This document shows positions 1 through 12,965 of a stretch of DNA of 64,000 nucleotides, one piece after another. Position numbers and translations under genes: made by a program. Source of the DNA: Sympetrum striolatum (lineage: Eukaryota; Arthropoda; Insecta; Odonata; Libellulidae); the NCBI GenBank assembly GCA_947579665.1, contig CANPUZ010000058.1:62001-126000 (forward strand). The letters run 5' to 3'. Within the stretch, counting starts at the first letter, position 1; the number at the start of each line of letters is the position of its first letter. The notes below the pieces were generated by a model that was given only the letters and a program-made list of their open reading frames with translations, did not search any database and was not told where the DNA came from.

Positions 1-72
1 TGTGATGATTAATCCATAGTCCAAGGAATTTCAGGTTCTTGGAATGTGCGATCCTTGAAGTTCAAGCAGAAG

Positions 73-101
73 CAGGGACGGATCCAGGGGGGGGGGGTCT
101 G
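73..101 (+). repeat. hAT-like terminal inverted repeat end (partial)
   Basis: The run starting CAGGGACGGATCCAGG, followed by a G-tract, has the look of hAT-superfamily termini of the CAGGG(A/G)CGGATCCAGG kind. The matching opposite end is not seen downstream, so only one terminus is supported. The next 45 bases hold GGGGT and ACCCC runs. Weak, based on motif resemblance only. Confidence 0.3.
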
Positions 102-508
102 GACCCCCAGGACCACCCCCCAGTTCACCTGGGTTAACCCAATGTTCACAGTGAGAAAGTGAGGAAAGAAAATTAGTCTGTTTTCCCAAAAAAATATTGT
201 AGAACCTGATTTTGGTATATTGACATTCAAATATAATTGGTACAATGTGTATTTACTGTGAATTCAAGCTTCCTTTCAGTTAATGAAAATTGACAGTTGT
301 AAGTGTAAATTTCAAAATCGTATCAGTCCAGAAAGATTACAAGTGCTGCTTTTTATTTAGCATTGACAAAGCCGTCTGTTGATTTCCATCAGGATAATAG
401 AAGCAAGAAATATGTTTTTATTCAGTGAATAGTGTTTCTCGTCTTTACTTAGCTCTTAGCACACAGCTGCTAATGTTTGTCTGAATGGTATACTCAGCAG
501 TAATCCAT

Positions 509-1017
509 TTTTACTTTCTATATATACGAAGTATAGAGAAAGTATTGTTTTCATGAAAAAATTCGACTTCGAGATTTCAACGGAAGAAGTCGAGCTTCAT
601 TCTTCAAAGCTCATTTCCGGTTTTCAAAATATCTCCATAAATATGATATTTAGGTATATACTATTATTTATAAACATTTTATAAAATGATGTTTACTATA
701 ACTTTTGTATGAAACATATTTTTGAATCACTGATTGTTTAGGAGTTATTTATGAAATTCTGATAAACTGGAAGTTGCTGATCATGTACTTTGTGGGCGCT
801 CTGGGCTCTATGGGCGAAAGGCCAATTTCATCGTTTTACATCGAACATGTCCCGAAAAACATTATTTATAATGTTTGTGACGTAAAAGATAATAATATAT
901 AAATTAATCACTCATCTTCCAAGTTTAGATGGAATATAGAGTTTGAAATTACTGTCATAGATAAATATTTACATCTTACAAATGGAGAAAGTCATGCGCT
1001 GGCCACATCAGATTTTT
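509..1017 (+). mobile_element. Family H element, copy 1 (internally deleted, Helentron-like)
   Basis: The 5' end has the family hairpin, in which TATAC and GTATA flank a GAA loop, here with the outer stem degraded. The 3' end has the subterminal GGAGAAAGTCATG block, then the CTGGCCACATCAG hairpin region and a T-run. The microsatellite and first internal unit found in the longer copies at 31591-32579 and 48346-49380 are deleted here, after the block reading GAGATTTCAACGG. No coding capacity. Confidence 0.7.
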
Positions 1018-2892
1018 TATCTTAGTTCTTATAAAATGTCCAACTAAGCTGAATCCTATACATTTGTCTGTTAATCATTAAAAGTGTGTCTAGGGATCAA
1101 GGGTAAGAAAGCGTCCATAATTTGGAAGTATTTTTTGTGTTTTATGATGAAGACACATGTATAGTCATAAAAATTATCAATTTAGAAGCAATTATTAACT
1201 TATTAATTATCTTATATAATTGCTATGATGGCTTTTTTGCAACCCTTAACTAATGGAAATTAAAAGAAAATAAACATTTCAAATATTGCAAAAAAATGAA
1301 ACTAATTATTGAAGATATTTTTTTGTTTTCTTCTAAGTTTTAGTGATTTTGATCTAAGTAATGTTATGATCTACTACAAGTTATTGAATGAAAACATTGT
1401 TTAATTTTGCCTTTGCATGGAATTTATATAAACTAATTTCACCGGTTATTTCTGTTTAATTTTTTTCCTTAATCAATTAATGAATTCAAGTTCTAAATGG
1501 AATTTTCAATGGGAATCCTTTGACTCATGTGGAGATATAAACTATGAGCTACTTAAAATGTAGTCTGTTCTCTATGCATGAAATAGTTATTAACATTTTA
1601 TTATGCTTGAAAGTTGGGCTGTATATGGTTAATGAGTTACAGGCAAAAATACTAATGCAAATTGTACGTAGGAGATTTCCACAAACCCAAAGCATATCTG
1701 TATTGGCCTAAACTAAATGACATGATGAAAGAAAGTAATTTTAATTTTTAAAGTAAGTTCCTACATCAAAATATGGACTTCTTATATGCTTAAAGTGAGT
1801 ATATTAACCAAAAATGTGAATTATCTTCCTATCCCAAAATCTGTACCATTCCATTGATTACTACTACGTCGAATTGTGCCATTTTATGGTTTAGTTTTAA
1901 TAGAATATTGTGTTTTTTCCCTCCTTTCTAATTTTGCGATTGAAATTGTTGATTGAACGTCAAATTCCACGAAGTGATGCTTGAGAGAGTTCACTTTGTG
2001 AATCTATCTAAGTTTAAATAGTTGGTTTTTATCACAAGTCCAAGATTAACTTAACCATCACAGCAACTATTGATCATGTATGTGGTGTGCCAGCTTAATT
2101 CTTAATCATATATCAAGTCCTAGAGCAACCTAACTCTCTTTTATTTTCAGTTGTGGAACCTAAAATAAATAGGATAAAAAAATTGCTACCTCCTATGAAA
2201 TGCATGCACATCTTATAATATTTCTTCTTTCTTTCGTGTTTTTATGATTCATTAATCTGTGACATTTTATTAACGTTCTTTTCTTTAACAGCCTCCAAAA
2301 GAGGAGAGCAGTTGATTGAACTCACTGACTAGAGGGATCGACAGCAGGCACAGTTGCAAGAGGAATAGGATCCAAGTCCAATATCCAATATCCAAGCTCT
2401 GGAAATTCAGGAAGAGGCAGTTAGAGGATTTAAAAAAATATATTTTTTGCTTTTATCAAGAAAAGGGCATGAGGAAGATTCTCGTGGGGGTGTCATCTAC
2501 AATGGCGCATGTCATTTCATCACGTAGAGAGGCCTGCATTCAGAACTTAGTCCAGAAGATGAAAGTATAATTTCTTAGTCCACTTCTATGATCACCTGAT
2601 AATAGGAAAACTGTTGCTGTTCTTTCTGAATTTTCAATTTGTCCCACGTGCTTAGCATCATCTTCCAAAAATGCAGGTTTCAAAGCTTTCTCTTGTTCAT
2701 TGCCGAAATTTCACTCAGCTGGTTCTACTTGCACATCTGTCGCTTACTGTAGTTGTATCTTTTCTTTCTGAATGAGTGCAGTCATGTCCTCTCCCTTATG
2801 TCAACTCATTTCCATTTCAATCCTTTATTCTTCAATTCTTTTGGCATTTTACTATGGTTAGGTGTTACTGTCCAACAACAGTAAATTTTATT
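1018..2892. other. AT-rich stretch without a supported gene
   Basis: I see no coding signal, RNA gene or repeat shared with the rest of the window. The 84-codon frame at 2316-2570 has no recognisable domain. A pyrimidine-rich tract ending in CAG at 2279-2291 could be a splice acceptor, but the sequence behind it stops quickly in every useful frame. Confidence 0.4.
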
Positions 2893-3096
2893 TTTACTCT
2901 CTCCATATACGAAGTATAGAGAAAGTATTGTTTTCATGAAAAAATTCGACTTCGAGATTTCAACGGAAATACATGTTTTGGGGTCCCTAGAATACGTTTT
3001 GACCATTTTCGGAATGATGTCTGCGTGTATGTGTGTGTGTGTGTGTGTGTGCTTGTGGGCGCTCTAACGTGAAAACTATTGGTCGTATCAATACCA
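2893..3096 (+). mobile_element. Family H element, copy 2 (5' part only)
   Basis: It carries the family 5' hairpin (CTCTCCATATAC and its partner), the block with ACATGTTTTGGGG, a GT microsatellite near 3029-3052 and the start of the internal unit (GTGGGCGCTCTAACGTG). Identity to the other copies stops at 3096. That is exactly where the candidate element at 3097-5949 begins, so this copy was probably cut by its insertion. Confidence 0.75.
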
Positions 3097-5949
3097 ACCC
3101 TACAAACCAGATAAGGATTAAATCTAGATAGATATTATTTTTAGGATTTGGAGATACATTGAATCTGGATTTCGAAATCCTTGTTTAATTCATGGAAAAT
3201 CTGGATTTCGAAATCTGGATTTTCAAATCCCACTTTTACATACTTTAAATTTAGAGTATCTGATCCCCTGTTATATTAATATTAATATGATCCCCTGTTG
3301 TTTAATTTATCATATAATATATATAAATAATATTTGATGAATCAAAAATTCAGGAGTGGAATTTGTCGTAAAAATCTGGTAAAATTCTCCAGAGTTTCGT
3401 GAAAGAATAATGGCTGCCGTCAAACCTCCATTTCGTCGTTCACCGATACGCGGCGCTAATGTAACTAGGCAGAATTCGACAAGGTACTTCCATGAAACAT
3501 GTGCTCTCGTCACTCTACCATAGGTACGATAACCTTTCGCTTTTGCATTTATCCTCTCTACTTCAGTTTAATTTCATTTTCACGTTCAGAACAGTTCTTT
3601 TTAGGACTTCCATTACTCATCTGCATATCCTCTCCATTCCCGCTTTCATCTACCTTTACATACCTTTAATCTCATTGTTCTCATTTGCATTCATTTCATA
3701 TTTTCATTTAGTCCTCCTAGGACTAGGAATTCCAACTAAGCACTTCCCCAATTCACGTTGCTATTATTGTTCGAATTAAATGGCAAAATTAAATTGGCAA
3801 TTATTGCAACAAAGTAATATGTTGTGTATTTAGTGTAATGTATATTTATGTATATAAAATAGAAGTTCCCTTTACAGGAAGAACAGTTTCGGAATGGGAG
3901 GAAGCTGGAGAATGCAGTTGTGGTTCACCTTGCTGCAACAAAAACAGGCGTAAGTATGTCTGTATGAATGATTTTAGATTAACACAATTGTAAAATTGCA
4001 TTTGCCATATCAGACCATTCTCTCTTGAATGCACATACACCTTGATGAAGATTATTTGGTTAGTTAAATGTTCTAAGTCTTTTCTAAATGTTACTCTTCA
4101 GGCACTATTGAAAATCTGGAGAAAAGAGTTATGGCAAGCAATATTCTTCTTCGGGAACTTCTGGAAAATTCAAAGTGCATGAGGATGGCATTGGATGGTA
4201 TAAAGATGCAGGAATCAGTGCCTAGACTGGAAGTGGGCATGGAAGAGGTCATTCCATTTCCTCTTGAGTCAGAGGATGGCTATGAAGCTATGGAGGAGAA
4301 GTTAAATGATAAAACATTCAAGGAGTTGGTGGTAAGTTTTGGATGAAAATTCACTTGTGTATCTTCCTCTTTCACCCATTCCCTTTGTTCCTTTCGGTCT
4401 CTCTTGTACTAATGACAAAAATTAGTCACACTGACTCTAATTTACCAAACTACCAGATCTTGATTAGTGTTTGTGCATGTCTCTGCCATCATTTGTATTT
4501 GCGTTCCCATAAGTTACTCTAAGACCATATGTGTATATTTAGTTCCCTTTTCTAATTCAAATTACCTTGACTATCTTGCATTTTCAGAAAAAGGAGCTAA
4601 AAGTCCAGGGAGGTGCGTCTTTGGTGGCCTCAGTCAACAGTATAATATACAGGATAATGACGGATTCCCTGGCAGTGTCATTTACATATAAAGGTGTCCC
4701 TGCAAGGAGTGAATCAGCCTTCAAAGACTCAAAACTTGATAAATTAATATTTGGTAAGAAAATAATTCATAGATTGTAAACAGAAGTTCAGCAGAATGAA
4801 GTTAATGATGGAAACATCACTCAGTGTTTCAACCAGGAGGTTGACATATTAATTGTATTTACTATTTCTAACATTAGCTTTCCTGCTAGTAGTAACTCAA
4901 CCCTTCAACTCATTCAAGTTGATCTGTCTTGAGACTGCTTAGGAAACAGTTGTGAATATGGAGATACATTTCTTGTCCATCTCAAGTAGAGAATGAGCAT
5001 AGTTAGTAGACCTGATAGAAAACTAGTGAAAATACTTAAATTCTTTCAGTGGATTAAACACAAATGAATAATACTTTTAATTTTCATTTCAGAGGTGGGG
5101 AAGGAGTGTTGTCATATGTATTTAACTCTGTCCTTGGACAATAAATGTATTATTATTATTATGAATATCTTTAATTAAAAAATGTTGATTTCAAATTTAT
5201 GGTCTTCTTATATATTACTGATCACATCCTGATAAGTTTATTGTGGAGTTTTCCATTCATGCGTTGTGTGATTTGTCATAACAGTATGAAAATAGTTTTT
5301 AATTTTTAAAAGGTCAATAATTGAATTGTATGCTTTGAGAAGTAATGGTTTTTGTATGCCATCCAATGATCAACAGAATTAAGAAATGTGGGAATCCCTC
5401 TTGAAACATCCATTAATGGAAATTAAATATTAATCAATTTAAGATCCATTAAATTTTTAATTTTATGAAGAATTTATGGTAATGGTGTATTACTTATCTC
5501 TTATTGATGAGTTTCTCAAAGGTAATTCAGTGGTGCCTTAGTAAGAGTTGCACCAGAAATGTTATAATTTTCATGAGTTATAAAAGTAGGAATTTAAATC
5601 TCAGAGTTTGAAATTAATTTCTTGTATGTGACATCCCTTGATCACTGGAATTAACTTGCTCCAGAAATATGTGGGATTTATTGTAAAACAGCCTTTAATT
5701 CAAGCTACCAAAAATAATACGTGAAATGAGGGTGCCCCCCCTGGCTGCCTTTTCCTTGAAAAGATTTCAAAATCTAGATTAAATCCAGGAAAAATCCCAG
5801 ATTAAATCTCGAAAAAATCTAGATTTAATACGACATGTAGAGGACATAGCACCTAAAAAAATCTAGATTTAATCTAGATTTTTTCTGGATCCAATGTTGG
5901 CTAGTATCTATATTAAATCTGGATTTAATCTTTTCTTGGTTTGTAGGGT
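3097..5949 (+). mobile_element. Candidate undescribed DNA element carrying a DUF4806-like gene
   Basis: Seen: the motif ACCCTACAAACCA stands at 3097-3109, and its exact reverse complement at 5937-5949. Just inside both ends are palindrome-rich arrays built on ATTTAATCTAGATT, at about 3117-3230 on the left and 5765-5935 on the right. The left end lies exactly where family H copy 2 breaks off. Between the ends is one spliced gene on the plus strand. Inferred: a transposon of about 2.85 kb. No target duplication could be recognised and family H does not clearly resume on the right, so the right boundary or the insertion site may be rearranged. No transposase domain that I recognise is present, so it would need help from elsewhere or use an unfamiliar protein. 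Confidence 0.5.
3878..5178 (+). CDS. DUF4806-domain protein, multi-exon gene (N-terminus not located)
   Basis: Four exons join with consistent phases: 3878-3949 (acceptor TTTACAG, donor GTAAGT), 4102-4331 (acceptor CTCTTCAG, donor GTAAGT), 4588-4753 (acceptor TTTTCAG, donor GTAAG) and 5093-5178 (acceptor TTTCAG, stop TAA). The first gives a Cys-rich stretch (GECSCGSPCCNKNR), the second a helical segment ending in a FPLESEDGYEAMEEKLND block. The third gives a GGASLVASVNSIIYRIMTDS block followed by KGVPARSESAFKDSKLDKLIF. The last two blocks match the pattern of DUF4806: a P-L-x(n)-E-x-L start, then GG-S-(x)-VxxI(I/L)xx(I/L)MT, then K-AF-L. DUF4806 has no known function and is found in many copies in arthropod genomes. 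AATAAA lies at 5138-5146. An upstream ATG at 3411 opens a short basic peptide with a GT donor, but its phase does not fit exon 3878, so the true start is unknown. The last exon runs into an ATT repeat and may not be the real C-terminus. Confidence 0.6.
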
Positions 5950-6059
5950 ATGCTATTAGTTTACGACCAATCTGTGTCATGCTTTTTGTCAAGTTTTTCA
6001 AAGTAGTATTAGTTCCAGTTGTATCTTTTCAATTTTTTATCTGCCCTCTCTATGATATA

Positions 6060-6410
6060 CAGTAGAAGTCCGTTATAACGAGAGCTGACAAAAATCGGAA
6101 AAGTACTCGTTATAACGCGATACTCTTTATAGCCGATTTCTAACAATATGTCTTATTAAGTCCGTCTTCTTGAATCCAAGGGTAGCGAATGCGTCCGAAT
6201 GGAAATCTAGGGTTTTTAATTCCTACGCAAATGCTTAAGAATGCGTATAAGAGTACGTTCGCCTCAAAAATATTATTTCATTGACTCATAAACCGTAACC
6301 AAAGTGCATCCTCTAGCATAAAATGTATCATTATTGCTCAATAATCGTCGAAAGTAATAATATATCATTAGATAATCGTATTAGTTAGGATCAGGTTTGT
6401 GCAAGTCCTA
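6060..6410 (+). mobile_element. Tigger/pogo terminal fragment (MITE-like)
   Basis: After TA comes CAGTAGAAGTCCGTTATAAC, a typical pogo/Tigger terminal repeat. The next 300 bases are shared with 34876-35190, for example the blocks TCATAAACCGTAACCA and CTCAATAATCGTCGAAAGTA. The same terminus in reverse closes the coding Tigger copy at 34221. The far end is missing, so this is a one-ended fragment. A further scrap (GTTAGGATTTGGTGATGTAG) lies at 8960. Confidence 0.7.
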
Positions 6411-9400
6411 TCTTCCGCCTATAGGAGCGTTAGGGGCAAATTAACTATAACTTAATTCACCAGATGGTGCTGATGGCGCTCTTCTGACGACACCGCTATC
6501 CGCTCCTTTCGAATAACGCTTCTTTTTAATTATTTATATTTTAATTGAAATCGATGCCAAATCGTGTATTACGAATTATTTACAGTGAATACGAAATAAT
6601 TTTTACGATAGAGGAATTTTTATAATGAATTACTCACGTCTTGAGTTAAATCTTACAAAAAGTTACATGTTCCTTTTTGATTCATTCAGCAGGTTACTGA
6701 AATAATGGTAAATAGTAAAGAAAATACAGATGATTATGCTTAAATAACCAAAAATTTATTAAGAGGCATAATTTTAATACTTAAAAACAGTGAATTATAA
6801 TAAAAATTGCATTTTTAAGTGTTCTTAAAGATAAATATTCCAGAATGAAATTGGAGCACAGCAAATATAAGTAAAAGGATTAATAAAATTAAACAAAAAC
6901 AGTATCTAAAATACCACAAAATTACCTACATTTCTTTTCACCATGACATTAGAGGACTTAACTTCTACAATAAATATCTCTTCTCACTGTATTCAACAGT
7001 CTATCTCCACTATAAATAATTAACACATATCCATAAATTGCATCAAATTTTAAGAAAAAACACTGGACAGGTACAGAAATTAAGAAAGTCCGTAGCTTAT
7101 GTTCTAAACTCAAATTACAAATCCACAAATTGGATTCAAATTTGTCATGGGATCTAACTATTTAAAATGGGATTATAGAAAGTACATTAATGAAATTCAT
7201 TGTGAAGCAGAGAATGAATAAATCTGAGAAGACAACACATATAACCAAATGTATAAACAGGAATAGCTACAGATAATTAAACATAAGAACAATACATCAT
7301 TTGTTGTTAAAAGGTGGGAAATTACCAGTAATTCACTTTTCATAACAAGAAGAACTAAAACGATTCCTTTCAGCATGAGAAATTAGCACAGATATTGGAA
7401 TGAAGCCCACCTAAAAATAATTACCATATATAACAATTTTAAGTAACAATTGTCCATAATCTGAATAATCTTTAGAGAAAAAGAACTTGTTAGTAACATT
7501 AATTCACACAATTCACACTATCAATGCAAGTATGATTTGTTAGGATGAAAGAATATGACTGAATATTCCAAACTAATGCTGTGTATTGATTTTCTATTTG
7601 GTGTATCCCAAGACATATGAAAATGATAATGCAAATGGTTCTAACAAAAATATAAATCTTTTAGGTAGCTGCAACATTGATTTCAAATCAAGGCCCAATT
7701 TCTCCTTAATAAAATACACTAATTATAAACACTAAAGCTGAATTACAAGAATAATCGAACTCACTAATGGAAAAACTCTGTTATTAACTTCATAATTCAT
7801 GGCAATCCATAGAATAATATTCACTACATAAATCCTTGAATCAGGAAACATTCGACCCTATACTAAACATCAGCAACATAAAAGTGGGCTTACAAAATCT
7901 TACATTAACAATCATAGCTAATATTAATAAGTATGACTATTAATGCAGCAAAAAAAAGAAAATTTTAATTTTTCAACTCATCGATTAGCCAGGTTAATTT
8001 TGTTTCAAGTAATGTTAGAATAAAATGATAAACGAGGAGATGCAACTGAATAGCACAAAAGTCAACATTATTAAAATTAATAATAAAGCGTCAAATAACA
8101 ATTAACACAAACTATAATGGAACAATGTATTTCTCGAAACTGTTAAACATAATGTCCATTATTAAATCTTCCCGATAAGACATTGACACTAGACAACAAA
8201 ACTAAACAGCAACTCGCAGAAATAACAACCAACTCTGTGTAATCCTTGCGTGTATGGTAACGAATTGAATGTTGACTCTAAACTACATTTCTCTGCAAAG
8301 CGAAGTAAATCAGAAAACTTTGTATTTATCACCATACACTATAAATTACGGTTCACTGACCTTCCCTTGGTCACTGGTTCCTTTAAGCTTGACTGTGAAA
8401 GTGACTCAGAAAGCTACAAAGAATGCCACAATAATAATTACTAACAATAAGTAATATTAATAATAACTGTTGGTTAATTATTCCGTTTGCAATCCTGTTA
8501 GTATCTCATCTCCTCTGAAAAAACATACTATGTCACCTCCCACACTACAGGCAAGGCTGGGCAAGTGTGTATTCAAGCTGCCAGCAGACGCCGACTTTAC
8601 GTTACATAGTATGACGATGACAGACTTTGTAATGTATATATCCACATGAGTGAAGCAAAATAAGTTTACATAAGTTCGAGGCGAAGTAATTTTCCTTTGC
8701 TTTTCTCAACGAACCAGAATACCATAATCGGAATGTCCGCATAATCTCCAATCCTGACTTAATAACTACGTTGTTATTGATGTTGTCAATGTAAGTATTA
8801 TTCAAAATACCATTGTCAGAGTGGTCAGAGCTGCCACTTCACGGGATTAAAAATATATCGAAATCTATCGAAACGCTAGATACTAGCGCCAAGGCCCCGT
8901 AGGTGAATTAAGTTATAATCATTCTTCCCCATAATACGTAACCGAGATGCACAGGGCTGGTTAGGATTTGGTGATGTAGCTAAATAAATCCCAGGGTTGC
9001 CTATAAATATCTTTCTAGAAAACATAAGTATTAATTTTAAGTAAAATGTTTTTCTTGTAATGGTGCTAATTTTTAGGAAAAAATAATCGGATAAACTATG
9101 TAAGAACGTTAAGGATTTTATTTGAGACATTGTAATAAAGCAATATCACAATTGATGGCCAATTGCAGGTACGTACTCGCATCCTTTAGTTTATTTTTAG
9201 TCCAAAGATATCGTCATTCCAGGCAATTCGCATCGTTTCCCGAAATGCTGTACTTAACGATAAATTCACTTTTTCAGAAACATTGAAAGTCAGAATAAAT
9301 TAACCTTAACAGAGGTCAGAAGAACTTAACAATAATTAATAAACATATATTGTTGTAAAAATCTGATTTCTCGATCTCACTCTATTAGGCCGTCATTTGT

Positions 9401-9737
9401 GGTTAGAGGAAAGACTTTAACACACCATTCATGGAAGGGAGCCGTTCATTGTTTAGACAACCATTCCCCGCAACGTTCATGTACGGACAGCGCAAGCTAG
9501 GGAAAAGTCCGATATTCCCGCGCTAAACAAAAGACAGTGGAAAAGGCAAATATAGGTTTACCCGCTAGAGTGCAGCATGGTATCTGTACACGAAGTTTGA
9601 GTATGAGCTAATAATTCCAACACACTCTACATAAAAAGCGTTTATTTAAAAAATGAATCTATTCTTGTGTGTTTAAAGTTGTTAATACTGTATTTGGTGA
9701 CGATATCTTCTACACGCTTTAAATTCGTTAAATCGTC
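6411..9737. other. AT-rich stretch without a supported gene
   Basis: Very AT-rich, with many short poly-A runs, no open frame with a recognisable domain and no clear repeat shared with the rest of the window, apart from the short Tigger scrap near 8960. The 61-84-codon frames here look random. Confidence 0.4.
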
Positions 9738-9739
9738 CA

Positions 9740-10062
9740 CTGCAGTGGTCCGGATTTAGGCAGTCGGCAGAGTGGGCAGTGCCTCCACCAAGGTGACAAA
9801 ATGTCAAAAATATTGTAAAAAAATGGGAATAATTTAAGTATAATAAATATAGAACATGATTTATTAAATGAAATAGATTTTGATGAAGTTATCGATGATT
9901 TTGCTACCAAAATATCCAGGAAAGTTAGTTTATAAGAGTTTTGTGCTATGTATACCTAATTATTTGTATTATCGCTTTCGAATGAAAAATGTTCTTTGAT
10001 ATACTCCAAAAGATATCAAGTAGTCAAACCACAAATTTGTCCACCATTATTTCACTAATCTT
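9740..10062 (+). pseudogene. hAT-type transposase C-terminal relic, copy 1
   Basis: Near-identical to 30872-31190. It starts with a degraded CAGTG..CGGATTTAGGCAG terminus of hAT appearance and then jumps directly to the last ~25 codons of a transposase reading frame: INIEHDLL, then DFDEVIDDFATK, with the stop in the TATAAG stretch. That tail resembles the end of DUF4371/hAT-dimerisation transposases (SIE..L...DF.D.I..FA..KARK). Inferred: an internally deleted element whose 3' terminus is lost, because similarity between the copies ends at CACTAATC without a matching inverted repeat. Confidence 0.55.
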
Positions 10063-11855
10063 TAATTTATGCGAAGGCTCAAAAGTCGAATGCAGAGGGG
10101 AGAATTTGCGTGATTTCACCTTCTATTAAGCCTGGCATTAAGTTCGGGTATAAAGTCTTCGGATGCACGTCATAACGGTTGGCCCGGCGGCCTGTTGTAC
10201 CATCTCGCTTTTTCTCGGGACTGGGGTCCTATGGCTTTATCATAGTATGAGTTTCGGACCCTGCTATTACGCAAAGCCTCATCCCGAACTTAATTTCCCA
10301 GACCGTGGGCCGTGGGTTCCCGTCGTTAGTATACTCAAATTTTATTTTAATTTTCTTGAAATTTTTCTAAGTTAGCTATTTACATTTAGTGTAATGAAGA
10401 TTATTGTACAAATTCAAGAGATTCAAGAAGAAAGATGGCATTTACAAATTACAGCATTATGGAATTTTTGGCATTTACCTATTTATACTTTATTTTATAC
10501 TCGGTAAAGTAAATAAAAAACTTTGTGTTACTTGTACAGATCATTTTTAACTGTGAGTAAAGGTTTCATAGGTTTAAGTGAGCCTTTAACGACTTTAATT
10601 TTGTATCGCATTGTGGTAATTTGATTTGAAGTAGCCTTATTGGATTGCAGTATTTTCCATGTCAAGTGAATTACATTAAAGGGACTTGGACTCTAAAGAA
10701 GCACCCTAAAATGACCCTGAGAACATTGAATAATTACTTTGACTAACACTTTTACTAATAATGATTGATAATTATTTTAGGGCTACTATTTTAGCCAATA
10801 AATAATATTTTTGTATAATCCATGGAATTCTTAAAAAATTTCAAACAGTTTGTTGGAATTTTAATTTCTTTGTCTTGGATCATTTTTTATTTTCATACAC
10901 TTTATTCAGTGCATTGGAAATTTCAGGAAAGCATTTACCTGCATTTGTGATTTTTACATCAGTAGTTCTTTTTCATGAAGTTGAATTATAATTTACAATA
11001 TTTAGGTTGCTTAATTTTTCAAACACTAGTATCCGTATTCTTTTATTGACAGCTATTGATTCATCCAAAGTTAATTACTTCAGTCTTCCGATGGAATTAT
11101 CAGGAGGAAAACTAGATTAATTTCTTCTGAAATACTTTTATTTCCTGCACATATGATGCAAATTTTAGGGAAATAGTTTCATAGGCTGTAACAAATCTAA
11201 TTTACGTTAGCATTCATTTGAGGTTCTAAGAGGATTCAAATATCTTATTTTGCATTTTTTGCAGTTTCAAGCACAATGGCTGTTGGTATTGAACGATATA
11301 TATGGGAAATTTTCATTAAGGAAGTTTTTCTTACAAAAGAATTCTCTCTAAATGAAACTCTCAAGATATAAATTAATAATTCTTGCGGATCATATAGCAT
11401 ATTCCATTATTTAACCATTTATTATGTTTTGTAGAATTCCTTGCTTTTTTCCACATTCTTTGTGAAGTTATTCGCTTTATATGATATAATTGTTTTGGAA
11501 TATCTTGCAGGTTCCATCATGTTTTGTCGCAATTTGAGAGCAAAATTCAATTTATATAGTCTAAGAAAGAAGGACTAGATATTGTTTCCTTAACGGTTCT
11601 TTCTGTGTCAAATGTTTTGGTTGCTTGATTCATTTTGCAGAAATCTTTCTGAATATCAGTGTTTTAAAACAGTTCTGTTGATTTTATTCAAGAATAGCAG
11701 TGAGCTATAAATTGTTGTCGGCTTCTAAATTATTTAATGAAATAGTGACACCTTAAAATATGAGTTAAAGTTATTTGATGATTGACCTACAAGTTCATAG
11801 AAACTAGTAAACATTTGAAAGTGTTTCTCGACTCTGAATATTTTCCTAATATAGA
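10063..11855. other. No supported gene; one GC-richer island
   Basis: The block 10163-10330 is clearly GC-richer than its surroundings and is open for 70 codons, but the peptide has no domain I recognise and no splice context. It could be a fragment of an unrecognised repeat. The rest is AT-rich and featureless. Confidence 0.3.
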
Positions 11856-12965
11856 CGCTTCTCCGGATATACTTATATATAGGGGATCAAAATTCTAACC
11901 ATGTTCCACATGTGCCACTGCCTTGAAATTGTTACGACATATTGGCCATAACGTGAAACCCCCAGGAAAAAGCCGACTTTGAACCTCGGTGTCATGGGTT
12001 CGATTCCAGAAGGCCCCAAAGTCGTGATTTTCCCCATAAGATTACATGGTGGGGATTTTCGAAAAATTTTTTTAGGCACTTCCCGGAAGAATTGAGAGTT
12101 GAAATTCAAGAGATCGCTAGATGCTGTGCATATCCAAAGGAAACCATAAAGACATCTACGAAGATTATCCTTGGTTCAATGCTAGGACAGGGCAAATATT
12201 CTCCCGGTTAATTTACATTGCGTTTTTTAAGATTTTTTAAAATTACTTCTAGATGACTTGGAAACTTGAAACTTGGCACGTGGATATATATCCTAAATAT
12301 GTTTTATAATCAAATTTTAGCAACTCGCTGATGGTCCTTGGTTCGATCCCAGAGGGCCATTTACATCCTACAATGTATTTCTTATGGAGATAACGGGAAC
12401 AAAATTTAGGTACTTCCCGGCATGCTATCGACTTCAAACTTTCCAAGATACAAGAGTAGGTACTTACAAATCAAACTGTTCATTCACAGTTTACAATATG
12501 TCCTGGGTTCGACACCAGGTGTCTCTGCAATCAGAAGTTGATCCGATTTTTAGGAATTATTTTGAAAACTTTCCCAATAATATAGAAACTTGAAATTCGG
12601 CATATAGATAGAGATCATAAATTAAATTCTGAAACATATTTTAGATTTCCAAGATCGTCCTTGGTTCGAATCCAGAGAGCCATTTAAATTCGTGAAAAGT
12701 AGAACGTCTTTTGAGGCAGTTGTAGCCAACATTTCTGCTTGAATTTTCACACATAGTCGGGGATGGTGATGGTAATCTTCTATAGTGCTGCATAGTAAGA
12801 TCACCAGTATGACCCCGGTTCGATGCCAGACGATGAACTTGCAGCGAATTTTAAGAATATTTTCAATCCTTTTTTTTTTCTTTTGAGTACCGTCCCAAAA
12901 TGATGCCGATATGAAATTAGTATTGCCGATCTGCTTGCAGTATGCAAGCTACATTTTACTCGCAT
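11856..12965 (+). repeat. Box-B array element (family alpha), copy 1
   Basis: It begins with the family start TATAGACGCTTCTCCGGAT and ends in CTTGCAGTATGCAAGCTACATTTTACTC. In between, a motif of the form GGTTCGANNCC(A/T)G recurs at about 11998, 12340, 12508, 12660 and 12816, each followed by a diverged spacer of similar wording (CATTT.., ACTTCCCGG, GAAACTTG). GGTTCGANNCC is the consensus of the pol III internal promoter box B. I see no good box A at the right distance, so these are not ordinary tRNA or SINE heads. Related copies lie at 18583-21360 and 39025-41110. Confidence 0.7.

Noticed and set aside
2316..2570. 84-codon frame after a splice-acceptor-like tract.
   Set aside because: No domain and the phase from the acceptor runs into a stop.
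3411..3521. Short frame starting MAAVKPPFRRSPIRGANV upstream of the DUF4806 exons, considered as exon 1.
   Set aside because: The only near donor leaves phase 2, while exon 3878 needs phase 1. Left as unproven.
5950..6060. Resumption of family H to the right of the DUF4806 element, which would have proved a simple insertion.
   Set aside because: Only about ten bases (TACGACCAAT) resemble the family, in the wrong orientation, so no continuation can be claimed.
10163..10375. 70-codon frame in a GC-richer island.
   Set aside because: No domain, no splice context and no second copy to support coding.
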